A DNA stretch of 64,000 bases, from positions 372,001 to 436,000 of the forward strand of contig NZ_JABMCF010000040.1 of assembly GCF_013359815.1 (NCBI RefSeq), written 5' to 3'. Both the position numbers and the translations under genes were made by a program. The DNA comes from Curtobacterium flaccumfaciens (GTDB taxonomy: Bacteria; Actinomycetota; Actinomycetes; Actinomycetales; Microbacteriaceae). The notes beneath the pieces were generated by a model that ran no database searches, was not told the origin of the DNA, and worked only from the letters and a program-made list of their open reading frames with translations. Positions within the stretch are counted from its first letter, which is position 1. Each line of letters begins with the position of its first letter. Positions 44,850 to 56,193 of this stretch are shown here, piece by piece.

Positions 44850-44869
44850 GCCTGGAGGCCCGGTGCCGG
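44850..44869 (+). repeat. Palindrome arm that carries a ribosome binding site and start codon
   Basis: One full arm of the GGAGGC family. Its GGAGG (44854-44858) acts as the Shine-Dalgarno, and its GTG (44863) is the start codon of the DUF3159 gene. No matching second arm follows. Confidence 0.65.
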
Positions 44870-45666
44870 ACCACGACGACACCCCCCGACCCGAGACGGC
44901 TGGCTCCGACCCCGCTGCACCGGCGGCTGAGTCATCGGCGACGCCGGCGGCCGAGCCGCCGGTCGCACCGTCCTTCTCCGCGCAGTTCCGCGACGCCGTG
45001 CAGAACGCGGGCATCGCCCGCGTGGCACCCGGTGAGGCACCGTCCGGCCGGGCGCTGCTCGGCGCGGTCGGCGGGGTGCGCGGCCTCGCCGAGTCGGTGC
45101 TGCCCGGGTTCGCGTTCCTGGTCGTCTACGCGATCACGAAGGAGCTCGTGCCGAGCGTCGTGATCCCGGTGGCCGTCGGGCTCGTCTTCGTGGTGCTCCG
45201 GCTGCTGCAGCGGCAGTCGGTGACGATGTCGTTCGCGGGCATCCTCGGCGTCGCCGTCTCTGCCGGCCTGGCGCTCATCACCGGCCGTGCGGAGAGCAAC
45301 TTCATCCCCGGGATCGTCATCAACGCGGTCTGGCTCGTCGGGCTGCTGATCACGCTGGCGATCCGCTGGCCGCTCATCGGGCTCGTCGTCGGCTTCCTGC
45401 TGCCGGCGAACGAGGACGGCTCGCACGTCGACTGGCGCGCCGACCCCGTCAAGCGCCGCGTGCTGACGGTCGCCACCTGGATCTGGGTCGGGCTGTTCGC
45501 GGTCCGGCTCGCGGTGGAGGTCCCGCTGTACCTGACGGCGCAGGTCGAACTGCTCGCCGGGCTGAAGCTCATCCTCGGCGTGCCGCTGTACGCGGCGGTG
45601 CTCTGGGTGACCTGGCTGCTGGTCCGCACCGTGTTCGTCCGACGCGACGACGTCACCCCGGTGTAG
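44863..45666 (+). CDS. DUF3159 membrane protein
   Basis: A 267-residue protein with a disordered acidic N-terminus (about 1-45) and five to six TM helices (about 75-260). The DUF3159 pattern includes LLGAVGGVRGLAESVLPGFA, FAGILGVAVSAGLALITGRA, NFIPGIVINAVWLVGLLITL and the late RLAVEVPLYLTAQVELL. Members are conserved in actinobacteria downstream of dut/DUF3710, with unknown function. The GTG start and its GGAGG lie inside a repeat arm. It probably belongs to the dut operon. Confidence 0.88.
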   Translation: MPDHDDTPRPETAGSDPAAPAAESSATPAAEPPVAPSFSAQFRDAVQNAGIARVAPGEAPSGRALLGAVGGVRGLAESVLPGFAFLVVYAITKELVPSVVIPVAVGLVFVVLRLLQRQSVTMSFAGILGVAVSAGLALITGRAESNFIPGIVINAVWLVGLLITLAIRWPLIGLVVGFLLPANEDGSHVDWRADPVKRRVLTVATWIWVGLFAVRLAVEVPLYLTAQVELLAGLKLILGVPLYAAVLWVTWLLVRTVFVRRDDVTPV

Positions 45667-45669
45667 AGT

Positions 45670-45687
45670 TCTCTCGACATCAAGATA
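45670..45687 (+). promoter_or_regulatory. Operator-like palindrome upstream of aconitase
   Basis: TCTCTCGACATCAAGATA, an imperfect 18-base palindrome of the form TATCTTGA-CA-TCAAGATA with two mismatches, 108 bases before the acn start. The binding regulator is not identified. Confidence 0.4.
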
Positions 45688-45794
45688 GTTCTCGCAGGGC
45701 GCGCACGCGTCCTCGGGATTAGGTTTGCCTTGCTGGTGGTACGGTCCACGGCCCGCGAGGATGAGGGCAAACCGATCAGTAGGGAGGCGGCACG

Positions 45795-48611
<2,817 letters not shown>

Positions 48612-48665
48612 GTCCGTTGACCGACAGGAGCGACGTGCGCACGGGTCGCTGACGCGACCACAGGA

Positions 48666-48709
48666 CGGACGGGAGGCCCGTGGCGACACCGCCACGGGCC
48701 TCCCGTCCG
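48666..48709. repeat. GGAGGC-family palindrome, copy 7 (perfect)
   Basis: 20-base arms CGGACGGGAGGCCCGTGGCG (48666-48685) and complement (48690-48709) around ACAC, between acnA and dxs in the same direction; likely the acn terminator. Confidence 0.8.
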
Positions 48710-48761
48710 TTGTCGGGTCCCGAGAATAGAGTGGGCCGACAGCCCCACGAAAGGAGCGCCC

Positions 48762-50699
48762 GTGAGCCTGCTCGCCAGCATCACGTCGCCGCGCGACCTG
48801 AAGCGTCTCTCCGACGCGCAGATGACCGACCTCGCCGCCGAGATCCGGCGCTTCCTGGTCGCCGAGGTCGCGAAGACCGGTGGGCACCTCGGGCCGAACC
48901 TGGGCGTCGTGGAGCTGACGCTCGCGATGCACCGTGTGTTCGACTCGCCGAACGACCCGTTCGTCTTCGACACCGGGCACCAGTCGTACGTGCACAAGCT
49001 CGTCACCGGGCGCCAGGACTTCTCGAAGCTGCGCGAACGCGGCGGCATCGCCGGCTACCCGCAGCGGAGCGAGTCCGAGCACGACATCGTCGAGTCCTCG
49101 CACGCGTCGTCGTCGCTGTCGTGGGCCGACGGCATCTCCCGCGCGTTCGGGCAGACCGGGCAGACCGACCGCACCGTCGTCGCGGTGGTGGGGGACGGCG
49201 CTCTCACCGGCGGCATGACGTGGGAGGCGCTCAACAACATCTCCGACGACAACGACCGTCGACTGGTCATCGTCGTCAACGACAACGGCCGCTCGTACGC
49301 CCCGACGATCGGTGGCATGGCGCGGTTCCTCAGCTCCGTGCGCACCCGCCGCGAGTACCGCGCCCTGTACGAGGGCACGCAGGCTGTGGCGGCGCGGTTC
49401 GGCGCTCCGGGTCGTGCGGTGTACCGCGGCATGCGCGGGGGCCTGCACGGCTTCCTCTCGCGGCTGACGAACAACGAGGCGCTGTACTCGAACCTCGACA
49501 TCAAGTACATCGGCCCGGTGAACGGCCACGATCAGCAGGCGATGGAGGCAGCACTCCGGCAGGCGAAGGAGTACGGCGCTCCCGTGATCGTGCACGCGAT
49601 CACCGAGAAGGGCCACGGCTTCGAGCCCGCCCTGCGCGACCAGGCCGACCAGTTCCACGCCGTCGGGCACATCGACCCGGAGACGGGGGAGTCGCTCGAC
49701 GCCGCATCGGGCCCGTCGTGGACATCGGTGTTCGCGTCCTCCCTGGCCGAAGCCGGTGCCTCGGATCCCCGGATCGTCGCCATCACGGCGGCGATGCTCC
49801 GACCGACCGGGCTGCACCTGTTCCAGGAGCAGCACCCCGACCGCGTGTACGACGTCGGCATCGCCGAGCAGCACGCCGTGACGACCGCCGCGGGTCTGGC
49901 CTACGGGGGACTCCACCCCGTGGTGGCGCTCTACGCGACGTTCCTGAACCGCGCGTTCGATCAGGTGCTGATGGACGTCGCCCTGCACAGGGCCGGCGTG
50001 ACGTTCGTGCTCGACCGTGCCGGGATCACCGGCCCGGACGGCCCCTCGCACCACGGCATGTGGGACCTCGCGCTGCTGCAGGTCGTGCCGGGGATCCGGA
50101 TCGCCGCGCCCCGCGATGCTGCGACCCTGCGCGAGGAGTTCCGCGAGGCGATCGCCGTCGACGACGCCCCCACCGTGCTGCGGTGGTCGAAGGGGCAGGT
50201 CGGGCCGGACATCCCCGCGGTCCGTCGACTCTCCGATGGTGTGGACGTCCTGCACGCCGCCGCGGACGACGTCGAGGACGTGCTCTTCGTCGCCGTCGGG
50301 TCGATGGTGCCGGTGGCCCTCGAAGCGGCTGCGCTGCTCGAGGCGCAGGGCATCGGCGTCACCGTCGTGGACCCACGCTGGGTGGTGCCGATCCCGGCGT
50401 CGCTGATCGAGCTCTCGCGGACGCACCGACTCGTGATCACCATCGAGGACGGCGTGCGGGTCGGCGGCGTCGGGACCCGCCTGCGGCAGGACCTCCGCGC
50501 CGCCGGGGTCGACACCGGGGTGAACGAGCTCGGGCTGCCCGACGCGTTCATCGACCACGCGACCCGGTCGCAGATCCTCGCCGACGCGGGGCTGACGGCG
50601 CAGGCCATCGCCCGCGACGTCATCGACCAGGTCGTCGGGACGAAGTTGCCGCAGGCGAAGCCCGCGCGGTCCCGCGAATCGGCGGCGTCCGACCGCTGA
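48762..50699 (+). CDS. dxs: 1-deoxy-D-xylulose-5-phosphate synthase
   Basis: A 645-residue TPP enzyme, first step of the MEP isoprenoid pathway (pyruvate plus glyceraldehyde 3-phosphate). Motifs: FDTGHQSYVHKLVTGR, VVGDGALTGGMTWEALNNI (TPP/Mg GDG...NN), GPVNGHDQQAMEAALR, and YDVGIAEQHAVTTAAGLAYG (catalytic Glu in the transketolase domain). GTG 48762 with AAAGGAG upstream. The C-terminal 20 residues are a disordered tail. Confidence 0.96.
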   Translation: MSLLASITSPRDLKRLSDAQMTDLAAEIRRFLVAEVAKTGGHLGPNLGVVELTLAMHRVFDSPNDPFVFDTGHQSYVHKLVTGRQDFSKLRERGGIAGYPQRSESEHDIVESSHASSSLSWADGISRAFGQTGQTDRTVVAVVGDGALTGGMTWEALNNISDDNDRRLVIVVNDNGRSYAPTIGGMARFLSSVRTRREYRALYEGTQAVAARFGAPGRAVYRGMRGGLHGFLSRLTNNEALYSNLDIKYIGPVNGHDQQAMEAALRQAKEYGAPVIVHAITEKGHGFEPALRDQADQFHAVGHIDPETGESLDAASGPSWTSVFASSLAEAGASDPRIVAITAAMLRPTGLHLFQEQHPDRVYDVGIAEQHAVTTAAGLAYGGLHPVVALYATFLNRAFDQVLMDVALHRAGVTFVLDRAGITGPDGPSHHGMWDLALLQVVPGIRIAAPRDAATLREEFREAIAVDDAPTVLRWSKGQVGPDIPAVRRLSDGVDVLHAAADDVEDVLFVAVGSMVPVALEAAALLEAQGIGVTVVDPRWVVPIPASLIELSRTHRLVITIEDGVRVGGVGTRLRQDLRAAGVDTGVNELGLPDAFIDHATRSQILADAGLTAQAIARDVIDQVVGTKLPQAKPARSRESAASDR

Positions 50700-50737
50700 C
50701 GGCTCGGCCGCGGCCGGCTGGTTCGGGTCCGGTCAGC

Positions 50738-50803
50738 AAAACACCGGTGTTCGCGCTCCACGCCGTACTTTGCGGGTGTTCGGTGCGCGAACACCGGTGT
50801 TTT
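50738..50803. repeat. AACACCGGTGTT palindrome pair
   Basis: AAAACACCGGTGTTCGCG (50738-50755) and its exact complement (50786-50803). Each arm itself contains the palindrome AACACCGGTGTT. It is convergent between dxs and fadB. Confidence 0.75.
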
Positions 50804-50815
50804 GGGTGATGGGCT

Positions 50816-52954
50816 CTAGCGGGAAGCGGGGCCGACGATCCGGGGCGCGTGGAACGTGCCGCCGAAGACCCGCTCGGACGCACCGGAGCGGTCGAGGTAC
50901 GGGCTGATCCCACCGGCCTGGAACGGGTAGCCGGCACCGAGGATGAGCCCGAGGTCGATCTCCTCGACGTGCTCGACGACCCGGTCCTCGAGCATGCGGT
51001 GCAGCTCGTCGGCCAGGGCGTCCTCGAACCGGCGCTGCATCTCGGCGGCGTCGACGGGCTTCGCGTCCTTCTTGGACGGCGCGACGAGCTTCACGGCGGC
51101 GGGGTCGTACCCGGTCGCGTTGCCCTTCTTGTCGCGGGTCAGGATCGTCCCGTGCTCGGCGATCTTCTTCAGCCCGTCACCGGGGTAGAAGCGCTCCGGC
51201 CAGGCCGCGTGGTGCGAGTCGAGCACGTGCGCGCCGACCGGCAGCCCGACGAGCTCGAGCAGCTCGAACGGTGACATCGGCAGACCGAGGGGCGCGGCAC
51301 CCTGGGCGACGGTGTCGAACGAGGTCCCTTCCTCGACGCCGCGCATCGCCTCGCCGAGCACCCGCGCGAGCACCCGGTTGACGACGAAGCCCGGCTGGTC
51401 CGCGGTGATGATCGCGGTCTTCTTCAGGGTCTTCGCGACGGCGAGGGCCGTGACGAGGGCCTCGTCCGAGGTCTTCGCGGCACGCACCACCTCGAGCAGC
51501 GGCATGACCGCGACCGGGTTGAAGAAGTGGAAGCCGACGAGCCGCTCCGGGTTGGTGAGGACCGAGGCCATCTCGTCGACGGAGAGCGACGACGTGTTCG
51601 TGGCGAGGATGGCGTCCGGTGCGATGACCTGCTCGATCTTCCGGAGGACCTCCTGCTTGACGGTCATCTCCTCGAAGACGGCCTCGATCACCCAGTCGGC
51701 GTCGGCGAAGGCGTCGTAGGACACCGAGCCGCTGACGAGTGCGGTGATGCGGTTCGCGTCGTCGGGAGAGATCCGGCCCTTGTCGAGCAGCTTCGCGACC
51801 TCGCCGCGGATCCGCTCGACACCGGCGTCCACACGGGACTGGTCGACGTCGGTGATGACGACGGGGACGCCCAGGCGTCGGGCGAACAGCAGCGCGAACT
51901 GCGACGCCATCAGCCCGGCGCCGAGGACACCGACCTTCGTGATCTTCTTCGCTTCGACGCCCTCGGGAGCGCCGACGGGCTTCTTCGCACGCTTCTGCAC
52001 GAGGTCGAAGGCGTACATCGACGCGGCGAACTGGTCGCCCGAGATGAGGTCGGCGAGGGCCTCGTCCTCGTCGGCGAAGCGCTCGTCGAGCGAACCCGAC
52101 TTGGCGGCGGCGACGAGGTCGAGCGCCCGGAACGGCGACTTCGGCACGGTGCCGATCTTCGACGCGACCTGTCCGCGGGCGACCTTGACGACGGTGCCCC
52201 ATGCGGCCTTCTCGAGCATGCCCGGTTCGTTCTTCCGCACCACCTTGGTCGTTCCGGTGATGACGCCGTCCGCCCAGGCCACGGCCGAGGGCAGGAACGT
52301 GACGGACGGGACGAGCACGTCACCGATGCCGATCTCGACCGCGGACGGACCGTCCATCAGGCGGTTGTTCTTGAGCGGGTTCTCGACGATGACGCGGAGC
52401 GCGCGTTCCGGGCCGATCAGGCGGGGGAGCAGCGTCGCGCCGCCCCAGCCGGGGATGATGCCGAGGAACACCTCGGGCAGGCCGATGCCCTGCGCCGCGG
52501 ACGAGAACGCCCGGTAGGAGCAGTGCAGGGCGATCTCGAGCCCACCGCCGAGCGCCAGGGTGTTCACGAACGCGAACGACGGCACCCCGAGGTCGGCGAA
52601 CTTGCGGAGCGTGGCGTGCCCGAGGGCGGCCAGGTCGTGGGCGGCCTCGCGCGACGGGACCGCCGCTGCCTGGGACAGGTCGGCCCCGGCGGCGAAGCAG
52701 TACTCCTTGCCGGTGATCGCGACGCCCTGGATCGTGCCGGCGGCGGCCTCGGTCTTCAGGGTGTCGAGCACGCCGGACAGCTCACGGAGCGTGCGGGGCC
52801 CGAGGGTGTTCGGCCGCTTGTAGTCCTTGCCGTTGTCGAGCGTGATGAGTGCCAGCGTGCCACCCGAGGGCATCGTGACGTGCTTGACGAACGAGTGCGT
52901 GACGACCTCGTCCTCGCTGAGTTCGGCCAGTCGGTCGTTGTCGACGATGGTCAT
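50816..52954 (-). CDS. fadB: Fatty-acid oxidation multifunctional enzyme (enoyl-CoA hydratase/3-hydroxyacyl-CoA dehydrogenase)
   Basis: 712 residues. The N-terminal crotonase domain (about 15-290) has GKEYCFAAGADLSQ and ALGGGLEIALHCSYRAFS with PEVFLGIIPGWGGATLLPRL (catalytic Glu). The NAD domain starts at about 340 with GVLGAGLMASQFALLFARRL. The C-terminal domain has TNTSSLSVDEMAS and GFHFFNPVAVMPLLEVVRA with the catalytic His. It performs the middle two steps of beta-oxidation. ATG 52954 lies just past the fadA stop (GTGACCATG) with GGAAGGGGG upstream, so it is coupled to fadA. Confidence 0.93.
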   Translation of the reverse strand: MTIVDNDRLAELSEDEVVTHSFVKHVTMPSGGTLALITLDNGKDYKRPNTLGPRTLRELSGVLDTLKTEAAAGTIQGVAITGKEYCFAAGADLSQAAAVPSREAAHDLAALGHATLRKFADLGVPSFAFVNTLALGGGLEIALHCSYRAFSSAAQGIGLPEVFLGIIPGWGGATLLPRLIGPERALRVIVENPLKNNRLMDGPSAVEIGIGDVLVPSVTFLPSAVAWADGVITGTTKVVRKNEPGMLEKAAWGTVVKVARGQVASKIGTVPKSPFRALDLVAAAKSGSLDERFADEDEALADLISGDQFAASMYAFDLVQKRAKKPVGAPEGVEAKKITKVGVLGAGLMASQFALLFARRLGVPVVITDVDQSRVDAGVERIRGEVAKLLDKGRISPDDANRITALVSGSVSYDAFADADWVIEAVFEEMTVKQEVLRKIEQVIAPDAILATNTSSLSVDEMASVLTNPERLVGFHFFNPVAVMPLLEVVRAAKTSDEALVTALAVAKTLKKTAIITADQPGFVVNRVLARVLGEAMRGVEEGTSFDTVAQGAAPLGLPMSPFELLELVGLPVGAHVLDSHHAAWPERFYPGDGLKKIAEHGTILTRDKKGNATGYDPAAVKLVAPSKKDAKPVDAAEMQRRFEDALADELHRMLEDRVVEHVEEIDLGLILGAGYPFQAGGISPYLDRSGASERVFGGTFHAPRIVGPASR

Positions 52955-52956
52955 GG

Positions 52957-54174
52957 TCACGCCCCCTTCCGAGCCGAACGCTCGGCCGACTTGCTGTGGT
53001 TCGGGTTCTCCCAGATGACGGTGCCGCCCTGGCCGAGCCCGATGCACATCGTGGTGATGCCGTACTTGACGTCCGGTCGCTCGGCGAACTGTGCGGCGAG
53101 CTGGTTCATCAGCCGAACACCACTCGACGCGAGCGGGTGGCCGACGGCGATTGCGCCGCCCCAGGCGTTCACGTTCGGGGAGTCCTGGGCGATGCCGTAG
53201 TTGTCGAGGAACGCGAGCACCTGGACGGCGAACGCCTCGTTGATCTCGAACAGGCCGATGTCGTCGATCGACAGGCCGGCCTTCGACAGGGCCTTGTCGG
53301 TCGCGGGGACCGGGCCGACGCCCATCACCTCGGGCTCGACGCCGGCGAAGGCGAACGAGACCATGCGCATCTTCGTCGACAGTCCGTGCTGCTTCGCGCC
53401 GTCCTCGGACGCGAGCAGGCTCATGGTCGCACCGTCGTTCAGACCGGCGGCGTTGCCGGCGGTGACCCGTCCGTGGGGCCGGAACGGCGTCTTCAACGCG
53501 GCCAGCGCCTCCAGGGTGGTCCCCGGCCGCGGCGGCTCGTCGGTGCTGACGACGTCCCAGCCGTCGCCCTTGTTGACCTCGACCGGGATGACGTCCGGCT
53601 GGAGCTTGCCGTTCGCCCAGGCGGCGGCGTAGCGCTGCTGGGACTGGACGGCGTAGGCGTCCGTGCGGTCCTTCGTGATCGCGGGGAAGCGGTCGTGCAG
53701 GCGCTCGGCGGTCGCGCCCATGACGAGGGCGTCGCTCGAGACCATGCGCTCCGCGACGAAGCGCGGGTTGGGGTCGGCGTTGAAGCCCATCGGGTGCCGA
53801 CCCATGTGCTCGACACCACCGGCGATCGCGATGTCGGCGGCGCCGAAGGCGATGGCGCCGGCGAGCGTCGTGACGCTCGTCATGGCACCGGCGCACATGC
53901 GGTCGATCGCGTAGCCGGGCACCGACTTCGGCAGACCCGCGAGCATGCCGACGGTGCGCCCGAGCGTCAGCCCCTGGTCACCCTGCTGCGTGGTGGCCGC
54001 GACGGCGACGTCGTCCACCGCTGCGGTGTCGAAGGCGTTCCGGTCGAGCAGTCCGCGCATCGCGTGCACCGCGAGGTCGTCGGACCGGGTCTTCCAGAAC
54101 ACCCCCTTCTCGCCGGCTCGTCCGAACGGTGTGCGAACGCCGTCCACGAACACGACGTCTGATGCCTTTGGCAA
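52957..54174 (-). CDS. fadA: Acetyl-CoA acyltransferase (3-ketoacyl-CoA thiolase)
   Basis: A 405-residue thiolase, last step of beta-oxidation. Nucleophile Cys in YAIDRMCAGAMTSV, GGVEHMGRHPMGF, active-site INEAFAVQVLAFL (NEAF), AWGGAIAVGHPLASSGVRL (GGAIAxGHP), and the second Cys in YGITTMCIGLGQGG. TTG 54174 is the start, with GGGAGG 6 bases upstream; no ATG or GTG nearby fits. First gene of the fadA-fadB operon. Confidence 0.94.
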   Translation of the reverse strand: MPKASDVVFVDGVRTPFGRAGEKGVFWKTRSDDLAVHAMRGLLDRNAFDTAAVDDVAVAATTQQGDQGLTLGRTVGMLAGLPKSVPGYAIDRMCAGAMTSVTTLAGAIAFGAADIAIAGGVEHMGRHPMGFNADPNPRFVAERMVSSDALVMGATAERLHDRFPAITKDRTDAYAVQSQQRYAAAWANGKLQPDVIPVEVNKGDGWDVVSTDEPPRPGTTLEALAALKTPFRPHGRVTAGNAAGLNDGATMSLLASEDGAKQHGLSTKMRMVSFAFAGVEPEVMGVGPVPATDKALSKAGLSIDDIGLFEINEAFAVQVLAFLDNYGIAQDSPNVNAWGGAIAVGHPLASSGVRLMNQLAAQFAERPDVKYGITTMCIGLGQGGTVIWENPNHSKSAERSARKGA

Positions 54175-54302
54175 TCCGGGCCTCCCAGATCCTCATCGAT
54201 CGGGCCGGAACGCAGGTCGCTCCGGCCTGGCCGGGCCTCGCCCGGCGACCCTCCCGACGCTATGCCCCCAGCCTGGGCGGCCGCATGCCGGTTGGGCAGT
54301 TC

Positions 54303-55592
54303 CTACGACTCGTCGTCGTCCGTCGCCGCGGGCCGCTGTGCAGCAGCGACAAAGGCCGACGCGATGATCGACGCGAGTTCCTCGACCTGCCACGGGCGGG
54401 CGTCGTGCTCGGCGAGGGCGGCGCCGACCAGCTCGGTCGACACGGGCGACGGGGGGGCCCACGACACGAGCCGGAGTGTCTCCGGCGTGAGCAGGTTCTC
54501 GAGCGGGATGTCGAGTTCCTCGGCACGCTTCGTCACCGCGGCGCGCGCGGCCTTGTACCGGCGGTCGGCGGCCGGGTTGCGGTCCGCCCAGGCGCGGGGC
54601 GGGGGCAGCGTCGCCTCGCCGGCACCGCGCAGACGGGGGAGGTCCTCGGTGGTGCGGCCTTCCTCGACGGCGGCCCACCAGCGGTCGAGCTCGGAACGGC
54701 TGGCGCGGCCCGTGAACGTCTTCAGCGCACCGAGTTCGGCGCGGGACTCGGGTGCCGCGGCCGCGGCGGCCACGATGGCGGCGTCGGGGATGGTGCGCCC
54801 GGGGGCGATGTCCGCCTGGCGGGCGTACTCGTCGCGGGCGAGCCAGAGCGACCGCGCGATCGCCAGTGCTCGCGCACCACGGAGCGCGTGCATGCCGGAC
54901 AGCCGACGCCAGGGCTCGGCACGGGCGGGCTTCGGCGCACGGTGCAGGACCGCGTCGAACTCCTCCTGCGCGATCCGGGTCTTGCCCGCCTCGTCGAGCT
55001 TCTCGGCGAGGGCGTCGCGGAGGTCGGGCAGCAGCTCGACGTCGAGCGACGCGTAGACGAGCCACGACTGCGGCAGGGGACGGGTCGACCAGTCGGCGGC
55101 CGAGTGCGCCTTGGCCAGGGTGATCCCGAGCAGCTGCTCGACGACGGCGCCGAGGCCGACGCGGGGGAACCCCGCGATGCGGGCACCGAGCTCGGTGTCG
55201 AAGATGCGCGTCGGGACGAGGCCGACCTCCTGCAGGCACGGCAGGTCCTGCGAGGCGGCGTGGAACAGCCACTCCTCGTCGACGATGGCGGCCTGCAGCT
55301 CCGAGAAGTCACCGATCGGGATCGGGTCGAACAGGAACGCTCCGGCACCGCGGCGGAACACTTGGATCAGGTACGCGCGCTGCGAGTAGCGGTACCCGCT
55401 GGCGCGCTCGGCGTCGACTGCGACGGGGCCGCGGCCGGCGGCGATGGCGGCGACCGCCTCGAGGTAGTCCTCGCGCGTGTCGATGACCTTGACGGCGTCG
55501 TGCGATGCCTCGAAGGCGGGGCCGGCGGCGGCGGCCGGGGCAGCCGAACCGGCAGCGGGGCCAGCGGCGTCCTGGGGAGCGGGGTCGGTCAC
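54303..55592 (-). CDS. rnd: Ribonuclease D with HRDC domain
   Basis: A 429-residue 3'-5' exoribonuclease of the DEDD family. VAVDAERASGYRYSQRAYLI (Exo I, DxE), LFHAASQDLPCLQEVGL (Exo II), and SWLVYASLDVELLPDLRDAL (Exo III, YxxxD). One or two HRDC-like helical regions follow (about 220-300 and 325-400). The first 45 residues are an Ala/Pro-rich extension. It trims stable RNA 3' ends. GTG 55592 overlaps the DUF3000 stop and has GAGGAGG 8 bases upstream. Confidence 0.93.
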   Translation of the reverse strand: MTDPAPQDAAGPAAGSAAPAAAAGPAFEASHDAVKVIDTREDYLEAVAAIAAGRGPVAVDAERASGYRYSQRAYLIQVFRRGAGAFLFDPIPIGDFSELQAAIVDEEWLFHAASQDLPCLQEVGLVPTRIFDTELGARIAGFPRVGLGAVVEQLLGITLAKAHSAADWSTRPLPQSWLVYASLDVELLPDLRDALAEKLDEAGKTRIAQEEFDAVLHRAPKPARAEPWRRLSGMHALRGARALAIARSLWLARDEYARQADIAPGRTIPDAAIVAAAAAAPESRAELGALKTFTGRASRSELDRWWAAVEEGRTTEDLPRLRGAGEATLPPPRAWADRNPAADRRYKAARAAVTKRAEELDIPLENLLTPETLRLVSWAPPSPVSTELVGAALAEHDARPWQVEELASIIASAFVAAAQRPAATDDDES

Positions 55593-56170
55593 TTGGCGAG
55601 CCTCCTCGGGGCCAGCAGGGTCACGCCGTCCGATGCGGGCGGCAGACCGGCGAGCATGGCGACGATGTCCTGCCAGGCCCGGACGTGTGCGGTGAGGTCG
55701 TCGCCGCGTGGTGTCCACGACGCGCGGAGTTCCAACTGGGCGCCGTCGCCCTGTGCGGCGAGGTCACCGTACCCGCGCGAGATGATCTTGGTGGCCGTGC
55801 CCGACGCGTGGTCGTACGTCGCACCGTGCGACTCGAGGGCGTCGACGAGCCAGCTCCAGGTCACGTCGGCGACGAACTCGTCGACGCCGATCTCCGGCTC
55901 GAGCGGCGCCTGGGCGAACGAGACGACACGGAACGCGCCGCCCCAGCCCTCGGGTTCTTCCGGGTCGTACAGGGCGATGAACCGACCGGTCCCCAGGTCC
56001 GACTCGACGCCGTGCGCGGTGCCGGACACGTCCGCCGCCAGGGCGATCGAGAACGGTGCGATCCGGGTCGGCGAGGGGATCTCGGTGACGGTGGTCTCGG
56101 CACGGCCGCTGCCGCCGGACACGAACGCGCGGAGCCGCGCGAAGGCGTCGGGCTCTCGGGTTTCGGACAC
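55589..56170 (-). CDS. DUF3000 protein
   Basis: A 193-residue soluble protein. The DUF3000 pattern is PTRIAPFSIALAADV, TGRFIALYDPEEPEGWGGAF and VDEFVADVTWSWLVDALESH. It is always beside RNase D in actinobacteria, and here the stop overlaps the rnd start (GTGA), so both are made from one message. Function unknown; an RNA-related role is only a guess from linkage. GTG 56170 follows a TAGTCT box by 6 bases, indicating leaderless translation. Confidence 0.88.
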   Translation of the reverse strand: MSETREPDAFARLRAFVSGGSGRAETTVTEIPSPTRIAPFSIALAADVSGTAHGVESDLGTGRFIALYDPEEPEGWGGAFRVVSFAQAPLEPEIGVDEFVADVTWSWLVDALESHGATYDHASGTATKIISRGYGDLAAQGDGAQLELRASWTPRGDDLTAHVRAWQDIVAMLAGLPPASDGVTLLAPRRLAK

Positions 56171-56176
56171 ACATGC

Positions 56177-56186
56177 AGACTAGGCT
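56177..56186. promoter_or_regulatory. Overlapping divergent -10 boxes (bidirectional promoter)
   Basis: AGACTAGGCT contains TAGGCT on the plus strand (56181-56186, 7 bases before ATG 56194) and TAGTCT on the minus strand (56182-56177, 6 bases before GTG 56170). The two boxes share the central TA, and both genes would be leaderless. Confidence 0.65.
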
Positions 56187-56193
56187 CCGGGCC

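Noticed and set aside
56173..56193. ATG 56173 as the hydrolase start
   Set aside because: It precedes the -10 box; ATG 56194 is at leaderless spacing.
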